Part shown: in pieces, positions 1 through 6,908 of the stretch
Layout of the letters: every line of letters begins with the position of its first letter
Position numbering within the stretch: position 1 is the first letter of the stretch
Assembly (NCBI GenBank): GCA_937934165.1
Contig: CALGZX010000071.1
Location: 1-26,271 of the forward strand
Length of the DNA stretch: 26,271 nucleotides
Reading direction: 5' to 3'
DNA from: an uncultured Collinsella sp.
GTDB taxonomy: Bacteria; Actinomycetota; Coriobacteriia; Coriobacteriales; Coriobacteriaceae
Translations under genes and position numbers: made by a program
Notes under the pieces: model-generated
What the model saw: only the letters and a program-made list of their open reading frames with translations
What the model was told of the DNA's origin: nothing
Database searches by the model: none

Positions 1-203
1 CAAAGCAGCTGCTGGACCGGTATGAGCAGTTTTTGCAGGTGGCACTGCCGCTCTATGTCAAAGAAGGCAAGAGTCAGCTGACCATCGCGGTGGGCTGCAC
101 CGGCGGCAAGCACCGCTCCATTACTTTTGCGCGCAAGATCGCGGAGTACTGCACATCCCTCGGCTACGAGCCGGGTGTCCAGCACCGCGATGCCATGCGC
201 TGA
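1..203 (+). CDS. rapZ: RapZ, C-terminal end (partial, runs off the left edge)
   Basis: The reading frame is open from base 3 to the TGA at 201-203, giving 66 residues of a C-terminus. It carries the GCTGGKHRS motif, followed by ITFARKIAEY and a closing HRD, which are typical of the C-terminal domain of the RapZ family (P-loop containing, formerly YvcJ). RapZ in E. coli is an RNase adaptor controlling GlmZ; in Firmicutes the homologue lies in the rapZ-yvcK-whiA neighbourhood, and here whiA follows 19 bases later. Codon use (CTG, CAG, AAA, GAA) resembles Faecalibacterium-type Firmicutes more than the rest of the window. The N-terminal nucleotide-binding part lies outside. The family call is secure; the source organism is inferred. 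Confidence 0.9.
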   Translation, partial: KQLLDRYEQFLQVALPLYVKEGKSQLTIAVGCTGGKHRSITFARKIAEYCTSLGYEPGVQHRDAMR

Positions 204-222
204 CCAGAATTGAGGAACCACT

Positions 223-1293
223 ATGAGCTTTGCATCCCGTGCACGGGAGGAGATCGCACAACGCAGCCTGCAGAAGGACTGCTGCGTGCGTGCGGCAGCG
301 TATGGCTTTGCCTGCTTTGCCAAATATTTTGATAAAGGGGGGCTGGTGCTCCAGACCGAGCAGCCCCACACAGTGCAGCTGGCCCGGGAACTTTTTGCCC
401 GCTGCGGGGTGCAGGGGGACGTTCTGGAAAAGCAGCGCCCCAGCGGCGTACTGTATGAGTTCAACATCCGGGAGCCGGAACAGGTGGCGCGGATGCATGA
501 ACTGTTCGGCACCACCGGCAGCGAGACGAGCCTGCAGATCGACCCCGCCCTGATCCGCTGTCAGACCTGCGTCAGTGCGTACATTGGCGCAGCTTTTTTG
601 TGCAGTGGAACGGTGATCGATCCACAAAAAGAATATAATATTGAGTTTTTGACCAGCCGCACCAATCTGGCCAAGGATTTTGAAGCGTTGCTGGCGGAGC
701 ATGAATTTGCACCGCATCGTACTCGCCGGAACGGTGTGAACCTCATCTATGTCAAGAACAGCGCCAATGTGGAGCGCATTCTGGCCTTTATGGGGGCAGC
801 GAATGCGGCAGCACAGATCAAAGCGCAAAAAGCGGTCAAACAGGTGCGCAACCAGATCAACCGACACACCAACTGCGACACTGCAAACCTCAGCAAGACG
901 GCCCGCGCCAACGCTCAGACCCTCAAGGCCATCCACGAGGCCGAGGCCTACGACGGCCCGTCCCTCATCATCGGCTACAGCCCCTGCGAGATGCACTCCA
1001 TCAAGAAGGGTGGCATGCAGAACTGCCAGGCCGAGATGAAGAAGGCTGTCGAGTGCGGTTACTGGAACCTCTTCCGCTTCAACCCCGAGGCTGCTGCCGG
1101 CAAGAAGTTCTCGCTCGATTCCAAGGAGCCCGCGGGCGGTTATCAGGAGTTCCTGATGAACGAGGCCCGTTACGCTTCGCTGACGCGTTCCTTCCCCGAG
1201 CGCGCCGAGGAGCTCTTCAAGGAGAACGAGCAGGCCGCTATGGACCGCTATCAGCACCTGCTGAAGCTCAAGACGGTGTACAACGAGGCCTAA
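223..1293 (+). CDS. Chimeric ORF: WhiA N-terminal two thirds joined in frame to the PFOR C-terminus
   Basis: This 356-residue ORF starts at ATG 223 after a GAGGA site at 212-216. Residues 1 to about 225 are WhiA, a sporulation-type DNA-binding regulator with a LAGLIDADG-like N-terminal domain; they end in NCDTANLSKTA, just where the linker to WhiA's C-terminal helix-turn-helix should follow. From about residue 226 (base ~901) the protein becomes the C-terminus of pyruvate:ferredoxin oxidoreductase (NifJ), with NAQTLKAIHEAEAYDGPS, YSPCEMHSI and a YQHLLKLK end. No natural family combines these. WhiA lacks its DNA-binding end and PFOR lacks about 1,000 residues. Base composition changes at the same point. 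I read this as two unrelated gene fragments joined by assembly at short shared sequence around 890-912. Neither half should be annotated as a functional gene here. Confidence 0.85.
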   Translation: MSFASRAREEIAQRSLQKDCCVRAAAYGFACFAKYFDKGGLVLQTEQPHTVQLARELFARCGVQGDVLEKQRPSGVLYEFNIREPEQVARMHELFGTTGSETSLQIDPALIRCQTCVSAYIGAAFLCSGTVIDPQKEYNIEFLTSRTNLAKDFEALLAEHEFAPHRTRRNGVNLIYVKNSANVERILAFMGAANAAAQIKAQKAVKQVRNQINRHTNCDTANLSKTARANAQTLKAIHEAEAYDGPSLIIGYSPCEMHSIKKGGMQNCQAEMKKAVECGYWNLFRFNPEAAAGKKFSLDSKEPAGGYQEFLMNEARYASLTRSFPERAEELFKENEQAAMDRYQHLLKLKTVYNEA

Positions 1294-1303
1294 GTCTCCC
1301 ACC

Positions 1304-1428
1304 GCAGGACCTGAGGGCTAACCTTCGCGGACGTCCTCGGACATGAAAGAACCCCTGCTGCGCATTACGTGCGGCGGGGGTTCTTTCGTCCTGCGGAGTG
1401 TCCGCGAAGGTTAGCCCTCAGATCCTGC
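1304..1428 (+). terminator. Terminator nested inside a long inverted repeat, after the PFOR end
   Basis: The inner stem is 1345-1355 (GAAAGAACCCC) with 1377-1387 (GGGGTTCTTTC), extended by CGCA/TGCG near the loop; this is a strong hairpin with T-rich right arm. Around it lies a second pair of arms, 1304-1332 and 1400-1428: 22 bases (1311-1332 with 1400-1421) are perfectly complementary, and the pairing continues with one mismatch to 29. The whole can fold into one cruciform of about 125 bases. It probably ends the PFOR transcript. The outer arms are unusual for a plain terminator. Confidence 0.7.
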
Positions 1429-1948
1429 TACGGCTACGTCCTCGGATTGTGTGGGCGGATGACGGATGTGGTTGGTCGGGTATTCCGTCTCCTTCGCCGT
1501 TTCGTGGTTTTGCCGCGAAACCTCGCGCCACTTTGGGGATGGATGGGGGACTTGGCTGTTGCCGCCTTTTCGGAGCCCTTCTTTATTCCTTATGCTGGAT
1601 GAAAAGCCCCTTGTTTTTGCAGGGGTGCATACTCGACTTATAAGTGCATAGAATCTCGTATAGTGCGAGTAAGATATTGCGCTGTCTGTTTTGTGTTTAG
1701 CAAAGATATAGTTTGCATAATCTGGTCTAATCCCTGCTCTATTAAAATAAAGTTGCACGTAAATGGCGTAGATATGCTTGAGCTGGGGTTCTGTACGCTG
1801 AGCGGATAAAAACGACCGTTCACCGTTCCGCTATTTTCAAAATGAATAAAATGAGCGATAAAGAGAATATAAACCTTAATAAACTCGCGTATCGCACGGA
1901 CGCGGGTTATTAATGGGTTGTAGGCCTTTTACAGAAAGGATTCCAGCA
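1429..1948. other. Gene-free stretch and AT-rich leader of carbamate kinase
   Basis: No convincing gene lies here; the overlapping short ORFs on both strands lack ribosome sites and family features. From about 1590 the sequence turns clearly AT-rich, unlike its surroundings. It holds a perfect 10-bp palindrome ACTTATAAGT at 1636-1645 and several TATA-like or TAAT-like words (for example near 1711-1730 and 1840-1880), which suit promoter and operator DNA for the carbamate kinase gene. I cannot fix a -35/-10 pair. A CCCCT/AGGGG hairpin at about 1611-1627 is followed by a T run only when read on the minus strand, where no gene is seen. Confidence 0.45.
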
Positions 1949-2911
1949 ATGTCTAAGCCTCTTGGCAAGCCCGATCGTATTGTCGTCGCCCTTGGCGGCA
2001 ACGCCCTCGGCAACAACCCCGTCGAGCAGATCGAGGCCGTGAGCAACACCGCCCACGCTCTCCTCGGTCTCATCGAGCAGGGCAACGAGATCATCATCAC
2101 CCACGGCAACGGCCCACAGGTCGGCATGATCCAGAACGCCTTCGCCGCTGCCCACGATGCCATCGGTACCCCCGAGATGCCGCTGCCCGAGTGCGGCGCC
2201 ATGTCCCAGGGCTACATTGGTTATCACCTGCAGCAGGGCATCGGCCGCGAGATGCACAAGCGCTATAAGCGTTGGCACGCCGCCACCGTCGTCACCCAGA
2301 TCGAGTGCGACCCCGACGATCCCGCGTTCAAGAACCCGACCAAGCCGATCGGCCCCTTCTACACCGAGGAGCAGGCCAAGGAGTTCATGGCCGAGGATCC
2401 CTCCAAGGTCTTCGTCGAGGATTCCGGCCGCGGCTGGCGTCGCGTCGTCGCTTCCCCCGATCCCAAGAAGATCGTCGAGGCTGACTCCATCCTCAACCTG
2501 CTCGACAACGAGTTCATCGTCATCGCCTGCGGTGGCGGCGGCATCCCCGTCGTCCGCGACTACGAGAACAAGGGCTGCTACAAGGGCGTTCCCGCCGTCA
2601 TCGACAAGGACCTGGGCGGCGAGCTGCTGGCCGAGGACTGCGACGCCGACGTTCTGTTCCTGCTGACCGCCGTTGAGCATGTCGCCATCAACTTCGGCAA
2701 GCCCAACCAGGAGGAGCTCGAGGACCTCACCGCCGACGAGGCCGAGCGCCTGGCCGACGAGGGCCAGTTCGGCAAGGGTTCCATGGAGCCCAAGGTCCGC
2801 GCTGCCATCAAGTTCGCCCGTTCCCGCAAGGGCCGCACCTGCATCATCGGCGCTCTGGACAAGGCCGCCGAGACCATGGCCGGCCTCTCCGGTACCCGCA
2901 TCCACGAGTAG
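1949..2911 (+). CDS. arcC: Carbamate kinase
   Basis: This 320-residue protein has the expected length of carbamate kinase (amino acid kinase fold, cytosolic). It shows the nucleotide-binding start VVALGGNAL at residues 12-20, ITHGNGPQVG in the N-lobe, VIACGGGGIPV, VIDKDLGGELLA and the family signature GSMEPKVRAA near the C-terminus. The enzyme makes ATP from carbamoyl phosphate and ADP, usually as the last step of arginine deiminase or related catabolism. ATG 1949 is preferred over the upstream in-frame ATG at 1913 because AGAAAGGA lies at 1932-1939 and the family N-terminus begins here. No arcA or arcB is next to it, so the carbamoyl phosphate source is outside the window. A terminator follows directly. 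Confidence 0.95.
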   Translation: MSKPLGKPDRIVVALGGNALGNNPVEQIEAVSNTAHALLGLIEQGNEIIITHGNGPQVGMIQNAFAAAHDAIGTPEMPLPECGAMSQGYIGYHLQQGIGREMHKRYKRWHAATVVTQIECDPDDPAFKNPTKPIGPFYTEEQAKEFMAEDPSKVFVEDSGRGWRRVVASPDPKKIVEADSILNLLDNEFIVIACGGGGIPVVRDYENKGCYKGVPAVIDKDLGGELLAEDCDADVLFLLTAVEHVAINFGKPNQEELEDLTADEAERLADEGQFGKGSMEPKVRAAIKFARSRKGRTCIIGALDKAAETMAGLSGTRIHE

Positions 2912-2933
2912 TCTCTACTCTGTTGCCTCTCTC

Positions 2934-3010
2934 GTGGGCGCCAGGCAAAGCGCCCACAAACTAGCCTCTCTTCCTGAGCCCCGCAGTCCGCTCCGGCTGC
3001 GGGGCTTTTG
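2934..3010 (+). terminator. Terminator of the carbamate kinase gene
   Basis: GCCCCGCAG at 2978-2986 pairs with CTGCGGGGC at 2997-3005 across a 10-base loop and is followed by TTTT, a standard rho-independent terminator. A weaker 7-bp hairpin without T run (GTGGGCG 2934-2940, CGCCCAC 2951-2957) lies just upstream. Confidence 0.85.
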
Positions 3011-3020
3011 CTATTCACCT

Positions 3021-3117
3021 AGTCATTGGGGACAAACCCGGCACTTGGGGACGGTCCTTTCCTGCCGGCAGCTTGGGACAGTCCTTAATAGTCATTGGGG
3101 ACGTTCTTAAACGACTA
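3021..3117. repeat. REP-like repeats: a 52-bp unit and the left half of a 54-bp palindrome
   Basis: Bases 3037-3088 form a unit starting CCCGGCAC, with two TTGGG-type GAC-N-GTCCTT blocks around the palindrome CTGCCGGCAG. It recurs at the same length at 10168-10219. It is preceded by AGTCATTGGGGAC at 3021-3033. Bases 3090-3117 are the left arm of a second unit, beginning AGTCATTGGGGAC and ending CTTAAACGACTA. Its right arm lies at 4321-4346, beyond the IS110 element. GGGGAC-type REP palindromes of this kind are known in many bacteria and are often moved by REP-associated (RAYT) transposases; no such transposase is in the window. Confidence 0.75.
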
Positions 3118-3383
3118 GCCAAACAAGAACGTCCATTACAGTCGAAATTGTCAGCCTGGGACCATCTCGGGCTACGATTGAGGCGCGCCCAGAACGGGCC
3201 GCCGACCGGGCGCCCGCGCACGGCCGAACGTCCCTGCCCCCGAGAGGGCCTGTTGGGTGCTGCCGGCGCGGGGCGCGCCGCCCCCGACGGCTGATAGGAA
3301 AGTGCCGGGCAGGTGCCGCGGCTGGTAATGTGAGTGCCGAGGGGGAGGCCATCCGGTCGAACGACTACCGGAAGGATACCACC
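3118..3383 (+). ncRNA. Candidate bridge RNA region of the IS110 element
   Basis: IS110 elements are known to encode a structured bridge RNA in the non-coding end next to the transposase, whose loops pair with target and donor DNA. This stretch has the right place and length and is very GC-rich and structured. A hairpin at 3353-3371 (stem CCGGT/ACCGG) shows CGAACGACT in its loop, and AACGACTAC at 3360-3368 matches nine bases of the insertion junction at 4313-4321. AGTCG at 3140-3144 is complementary to the central CGACT. The exact ends, fold and guide assignment are not established; this is an inference from position and short matches. Confidence 0.45.
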
Positions 3384-4280
3384 GTGAAAGCGCCATCGAC
3401 CAGGCCCGCGGCCGTGCTCGGCCTGGACGTCGGCAAGTCGTCGCACTGGGCCTGCCTGATCGACCGCGACGGGGAGGTGCTGGCCAGCGCCCCCGTCCGC
3501 AACAGGGAGGCCGAGCTCGACGCGCTGTTCGCCTCCGCGCCCGCCGGCACGCTCGTCGTCGTCGACCAGTTCCGCAACATAGGGTCCCTCGCCGTGAGGC
3601 GGGCCCGCGCCGCGGGGCTCGGGGTCGCCTACCTGCCCGGGCTCGCCGCCAGCCGCGCCGCGGGCCTGTTCGCCGGCGAGGCCAAGACCGACGAGCGCGA
3701 CGCCGCGGTGATCGCGCGGACCGCCCTGGGCGTGCCGGACTCCCTGTCGGGGGTCCCGGGCCGCGGCGAGGCCCTCGAGGCCGCCCGCGCCCTCTCGTCG
3801 CAGCGCGACCACGTCGTCGCCTGCGCGACCAGGGACAAGAACCGCCTGCGCGCGGTGCTGCTCGAGTCCTGCCCGGCCCTCGAGGCCGCGGTCGACCTGT
3901 CGGACCGGCGGTGGCTGGAGCTGCTCACCGTGCCCGGCATCGGCCCGAGGACCGCGGCGCAGCTCGCGGTGTCGGTCGACATCGGGAGGTTCCCGGACCA
4001 CGACCACCTGGCCTCGTACTGCGGCATAGCCCCGAGGGTGAGGAGCTCCGGCACGTCGGTGAGGTCGGTCAGGGCGTCCAGGCGCGGCGACGCGAGGCTC
4101 AAGTCCCTGCTGATCTTCTCGTGCAACAGCCTGGTGAGGTCCTCGGGGCGCTACGGCGAGTACTACCGGGCCTGCAGGGCGCGGGGCATGGGGCGCGGGC
4201 GGGCGCTCAAGGCCGTCGCGAGGAAGCGGCTCAGGGCGATATACGCCGTGATGCGCGACCGGGTGCCCTACCGGGAGTAG
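3384..4280 (+). CDS. IS110-family transposase with the inter-domain segment deleted
   Basis: The protein has 298 residues, whereas IS110 transposases usually have about 330-420. Its N-terminus is the RuvC-like DEDD domain: LGLDVGKSSHWACLID at residues 12-27 (Asp15), VVVDQ (Asp61), and AKTDERDAAVIA (Asp103, Asp106). The C-terminal Transposase_20 domain follows: VPGIGPRTAAQLA at 183-195, YCGIAPRVRSSGTS at 212-225 with the probable catalytic serine in SSG. In full-length relatives a coiled-coil linker of roughly 100 residues separates ADLSDRRWL from LLTVPGIG; here they are fused at about residues 171-183 without frameshift. GTG 3384 follows GAAGGA at 3371-3376 and is preferred over GTG 3330. The copy is probably defective by itself. 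Its GC is higher than that of its neighbours. Confidence 0.88.
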   Translation: MKAPSTRPAAVLGLDVGKSSHWACLIDRDGEVLASAPVRNREAELDALFASAPAGTLVVVDQFRNIGSLAVRRARAAGLGVAYLPGLAASRAAGLFAGEAKTDERDAAVIARTALGVPDSLSGVPGRGEALEAARALSSQRDHVVACATRDKNRLRAVLLESCPALEAAVDLSDRRWLELLTVPGIGPRTAAQLAVSVDIGRFPDHDHLASYCGIAPRVRSSGTSVRSVRASRRGDARLKSLLIFSCNSLVRSSGRYGEYYRACRARGMGRGRALKAVARKRLRAIYAVMRDRVPYRE

Positions 4281-4320
4281 CCCCGACGGTTGACAAAACT
4301 ATAGGAACACCCAACGACTA

Positions 4321-4395
4321 CTCATTTAAGTCTGTCCCCAATGACTGCCCAATGGCTGGGAAGGCGCATCCCACACCGACGCATTGCCTTCGGGC
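4321..4395. repeat. Right half of the interrupted REP palindrome and a short related element
   Basis: Bases 4321-4346 (CTCATTTAAG to CCCCAATGACT) are the right arm of the palindrome interrupted by the IS110 element. Directly after it, 4359-4395 contains GGGAAGGCGCATCCC and a partly mirrored GCATTGCCTTC, which resembles the GGAAA-GCATCCC units in the repeat cluster at 10238-10423. Confidence 0.65.
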
Positions 4396-4520
4396 CCTCT
4401 CCCCAGGCTCTCCATAGCTCAGCTGGACTCCCCGCAACCTGTTCCGAGTTGGCGGAACGAGCGCGACGTGGAGTGTCATTCTTTACCGCGTTAGACTAGA
4501 CGCAGGGAAAGGAGGAGGAC

Positions 4521-6416
4521 ATGGATGCTCGCGTCAAGCAGCTTGTAAATATGATCGAGGACGCTCAGCCTGTCGCTGTCGCGGTACTTGCCAAGCGTCT
4601 CGAGGTAAGCGAGCGCGCCGTGAGAAACTATATCCATCGCGCAAACGACAACCTTGCAGGGGTTGCACGCATCGTTGGCAGCAAGGGGCAGTATCGTATC
4701 GATGTTGCACGTGCAGATGAGCTTGCTCGCTTGCTAGACGGTGCGGCTCTGGCCCATCCGGGCATTCCTGATACGCGCGACGGCCGTGTGTCCTTCCTTC
4801 TTAACGACCTCCTCATGCGGTCCCAGTGGGTGACGATTGAGGAGTATGCGGATTTACTCTACGTTTCGGCGCGAACTCTGTCCAATGACATGCGTCTGGT
4901 AGAGCAGAAACTCGCCCAATTTGACTTAACGCTCGAAAAGCGCCCACGCTACGGAATCCGCGTTGCGGGCGGGGAGTCGCAGCGGCGCCTGTGCCTGGCC
5001 TCGCTGGTGAGGCCCGTGTTGCCCGACACCGACGATGCAAAGCTCGCCGAGCGCCTGCGGGCCATCGCCGCATGTGTGGACGATGCTCTGACGGCCTCGC
5101 CCGTCACGGTGAGCTCGCTGGCATCCCGCAATCTCATCATGCATCTTTACATTGCTCTTGGCCGCATCGAGCAGGGCTGCTATGTCCCAGCTGCAGAATC
5201 GGACGTTCAAAAACTGGAGGGAACGCGCGAATACGCCGCGGCTTTCCAGATTGCCGCAAACATCAAGGATGCCCTGGGCGTGAGCATGCCCCGAGAAGAG
5301 GTTGCCTTTATCGCAATCCATTTGCTCGGCAGGGGCACGGGCGTGCCCGAGAAGGGCTCTGCCGTTATCTCGGACGAGATGTGGGAGATTGCTTCCGAGA
5401 TGGTACGTGCGGTCAACGATGAGTTTAGGTTTGACTTTAGCGGCGATCTTGAACTTCGCATGAACCTTGCTCGGCATATCGGCCCTCTGGGCTATCGCCT
5501 TGAATATCACATGCATATGGATAACCCCATGCTGTCCGATATCAAGACGAGGTTTCCGTTGGCCTATTCGATGGCAGCTGGCACCTCGCAGGTACTCGAG
5601 CGTCATTTTGGCAGCCAGCCCTCTGATGAAGAGCTCGGCTACATCGCCATGGCATTTGCCCTGGCCCTCGAGCAGCAAGCCGACCAGCCGCGTCGCAAAC
5701 GCATCCTGATCGTGTGCGCCTCGGGAGCGGGAAGCGCCCGTATGCTCGAGCACCAGTACCGCAAGCAGTTTGGCATGTATATCGATTCGATTGAGACATG
5801 CGATGTCGCCCGCGTGGGAACGTTCGATTTTTCGCATATCGACTACGTGTTCACAACGGTGCCGCTCAACGTCAAGTTGCCCGTGCCCGTCCGCGAGGCC
5901 GATTTCTTCTTGGAGACGAGCGATGTCAACGCTATCCGCAAGGTGCTGAGCGACGACACTGCGCAATCGGACTCCGTGAGCTCTTTCTTTAGCCGTGCCC
6001 TGTTCTTCAACCGCGTTGAGGCGTCGTCGAAGCAGGCCGTTCTCCGATATCTCTCCGAGCGCGCCGTCGAGAGCGGCCGTGTCGATGCCCAGTTTGCCCA
6101 AGAGGTCGCCGAGCGCGAGAGCGCGAGCGCCACCTCGTTTGGCAATGGGGTAGCCATGCCCCATGGGATGCATCCCTTGAGCGCCGAGGCCTTTGTTACC
6201 GTGGGCCTGCTCGAACATCCCATTCTTTGGGACGAATACGGCCATGAGGTCGATATCGTCTTTATGGTGTCGTTTGCCCGGTCGGGCGGCGATGAGGCGC
6301 GGATCTTGAGCTCACTGCTCGCCGAGATCTTTATGGACCGCCAGGGGGTCGAGCGCCTACGCGAGCGCCGGTCCTGGCATGAGCTGATGGCGCTTGTGCA
6401 AGCGCATACGGCTTAA
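4521..6416 (+). CDS. PRD-domain transcriptional regulator with EIIB-like and EIIA domains (LicR/ManR type)
   Basis: The 631 residues contain an N-terminal helix-turn-helix (about 5-60, AVLAKRLEVSERAVRNYI), a second Mga-like helix-turn-helix (about 90-150), two PTS regulation domains, an EIIB-like domain (about 393-465, VCASGAGSARML, Cys399) and a C-terminal PTS EIIA type 2 domain (about 490-631, AMPHGMHP with His548). PRD histidines are His208 and His267 in PRD1 and His319 in PRD2; the usual second PRD2 histidine is replaced by Ala378 in YIAMAFALAL. Such activators read PTS phosphorylation on these residues and control the adjacent sugar operon. ATG 4521 follows AAAGGAGGAGG. The PTS genes start 119 bases downstream on the same strand, so they are the obvious target. 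The HTHs bind DNA; this is not an RNA-binding BglG antiterminator. Confidence 0.9.
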   Translation: MDARVKQLVNMIEDAQPVAVAVLAKRLEVSERAVRNYIHRANDNLAGVARIVGSKGQYRIDVARADELARLLDGAALAHPGIPDTRDGRVSFLLNDLLMRSQWVTIEEYADLLYVSARTLSNDMRLVEQKLAQFDLTLEKRPRYGIRVAGGESQRRLCLASLVRPVLPDTDDAKLAERLRAIAACVDDALTASPVTVSSLASRNLIMHLYIALGRIEQGCYVPAAESDVQKLEGTREYAAAFQIAANIKDALGVSMPREEVAFIAIHLLGRGTGVPEKGSAVISDEMWEIASEMVRAVNDEFRFDFSGDLELRMNLARHIGPLGYRLEYHMHMDNPMLSDIKTRFPLAYSMAAGTSQVLERHFGSQPSDEELGYIAMAFALALEQQADQPRRKRILIVCASGAGSARMLEHQYRKQFGMYIDSIETCDVARVGTFDFSHIDYVFTTVPLNVKLPVPVREADFFLETSDVNAIRKVLSDDTAQSDSVSSFFSRALFFNRVEASSKQAVLRYLSERAVESGRVDAQFAQEVAERESASATSFGNGVAMPHGMHPLSAEAFVTVGLLEHPILWDEYGHEVDIVFMVSFARSGGDEARILSSLLAEIFMDRQGVERLRERRSWHELMALVQAHTA

Positions 6417-6535
6417 GACTTCTTTTGTCGATGACCCTGTCAGTCTACCTGCAATAAACCTCGAGGATTGCGGGCGGGAGATAGGCGTTTCGAATATTCA
6501 AGTACAAACCAAACATCACGGGAGAGGAGACCGTT
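6417..6535 (+). promoter_or_regulatory. Probable control region of the PTS operon
   Basis: This 119-base gap separates the regulator from EIIA. It contains GAATATTC, a perfect palindrome at 6492-6499 inside an AT-rich patch, and ends with the ribosome site GGAGAGG at 6521-6527. It is the natural place for a promoter and a regulator site, but I cannot identify a clear -35/-10 pair. Confidence 0.35.
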
Positions 6536-6862
6536 ATGGACGATCAGGGAACCGAGATGGTTTCGTTTCAGCTGGTCGCTGCAGCGGGAGAGGCACGCAG
6601 CCTTGCCTTCGAAGCCCTTGAAAAGGCAAAGGCGGGGGATTTTGACGCCGCCGCCAAACTCATGAAGCAGTCAAAGGATGCGGGAATCAAGGCTCACCAC
6701 ATCCAAACGCAGCTGCTTTCGACTGAGGCAGCGGGCGAGCATCTGTCGGTGGATGTGTTGCTGGTCCATGCTCAGGACCACCTCATGTGCTCCATGCTTG
6801 CTCAGGAGCTCGTGCAGGAGCTGATCTGCCTGTATGAGCGCACTGCAACCAAGAACGCCTAG
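6536..6862 (+). CDS. PTS lactose/cellobiose-family EIIA component
   Basis: This 108-residue protein has normal length for the Lac-family EIIA, a trimeric three-helix cytosolic phosphocarrier. LVAAAGEARSLAFEAL opens the fold, and LLVHAQDHLM holds the phosphorylated His78 and the metal-binding Asp81, at the same numbers as in lactococcal EIIA-Lac. It takes phosphate from HPr and passes it to EIIB. ATG 6536 is set by GGAGAGG at 6521-6527. It is the first gene of the run EIIA-EIIB-EIIC-GH1; EIIB starts 46 bases after its stop. The substrate (cellobiose, another beta-glucoside, or chitobiose) cannot be read from this protein. Confidence 0.93.
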   Translation: MDDQGTEMVSFQLVAAAGEARSLAFEALEKAKAGDFDAAAKLMKQSKDAGIKAHHIQTQLLSTEAAGEHLSVDVLLVHAQDHLMCSMLAQELVQELICLYERTATKNA

Positions 6863-6908
6863 CGGCGTGCGGTGACTATCCAACCAATCAATGCGAAGGG
6901 AATCCCTT

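Larger units (their letters stand above)
3118..4320 (+). mobile_element. IS110-family insertion element in the centre of a REP-like palindrome
   Basis: The element is 1,203 bp if one copy of the shared 8-base AACGACTA is counted; that word occurs at both junctions, 3110-3117 and 4313-4320. Removing the element rejoins 3090-3117 and 4321-4346 into a 54-bp palindrome that matches the uninterrupted 52-bp copy at 10109-10160, apart from one C/G change and a 2-base gap in that copy. IS110 elements lack terminal inverted repeats and recombine at a short core; both junctions here contain a CT, as in the well-studied IS621, which also targets REP sequences. The long non-coding left end (about 266 bp) and short right end (40 bp) fit the IS110 subgroup rather than IS1111. 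The left end also holds AAGAACGTCC at 3125-3134, complementary to GGACGTTCTT at 3099-3108 outside, so the left edge keeps some uncertainty. Confidence 0.8.

Noticed and set aside
1611..1627. CCCCT/AGGGG hairpin with T run on the minus strand
   Set aside because: No minus-strand gene precedes it, so a terminator role cannot be supported.
1910..2905. Long open frame on the minus strand opposite carbamate kinase
   Set aside because: It is the mirror of a GC-rich coding frame, with Val/Leu/Gly/Asp-rich composition and no ribosome site or family motif. Similar minus-strand frames opposite 4926-6245, 6888-8087, 8854-9981, 11534-13429, 13393-14865, 17981-18880 and 24107-25459 were rejected for the same reason.
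3015..4007. Minus-strand open frame opposite the IS110 transposase, and shifted plus-strand frame 3911-4417
   Set aside because: Arg/Gly/Ala-rich shadow translations of very high-GC DNA without recognisable domains.
4409..4480. tRNA-like segment CCATAGCTCAGCTGGA followed by a GTTCCG/CGGAAC hairpin
   Set aside because: The D-arm-like words are present, but there is no matching acceptor stem, anticodon arm of proper length or CCA end. At most it is a tRNA fragment or chance similarity.
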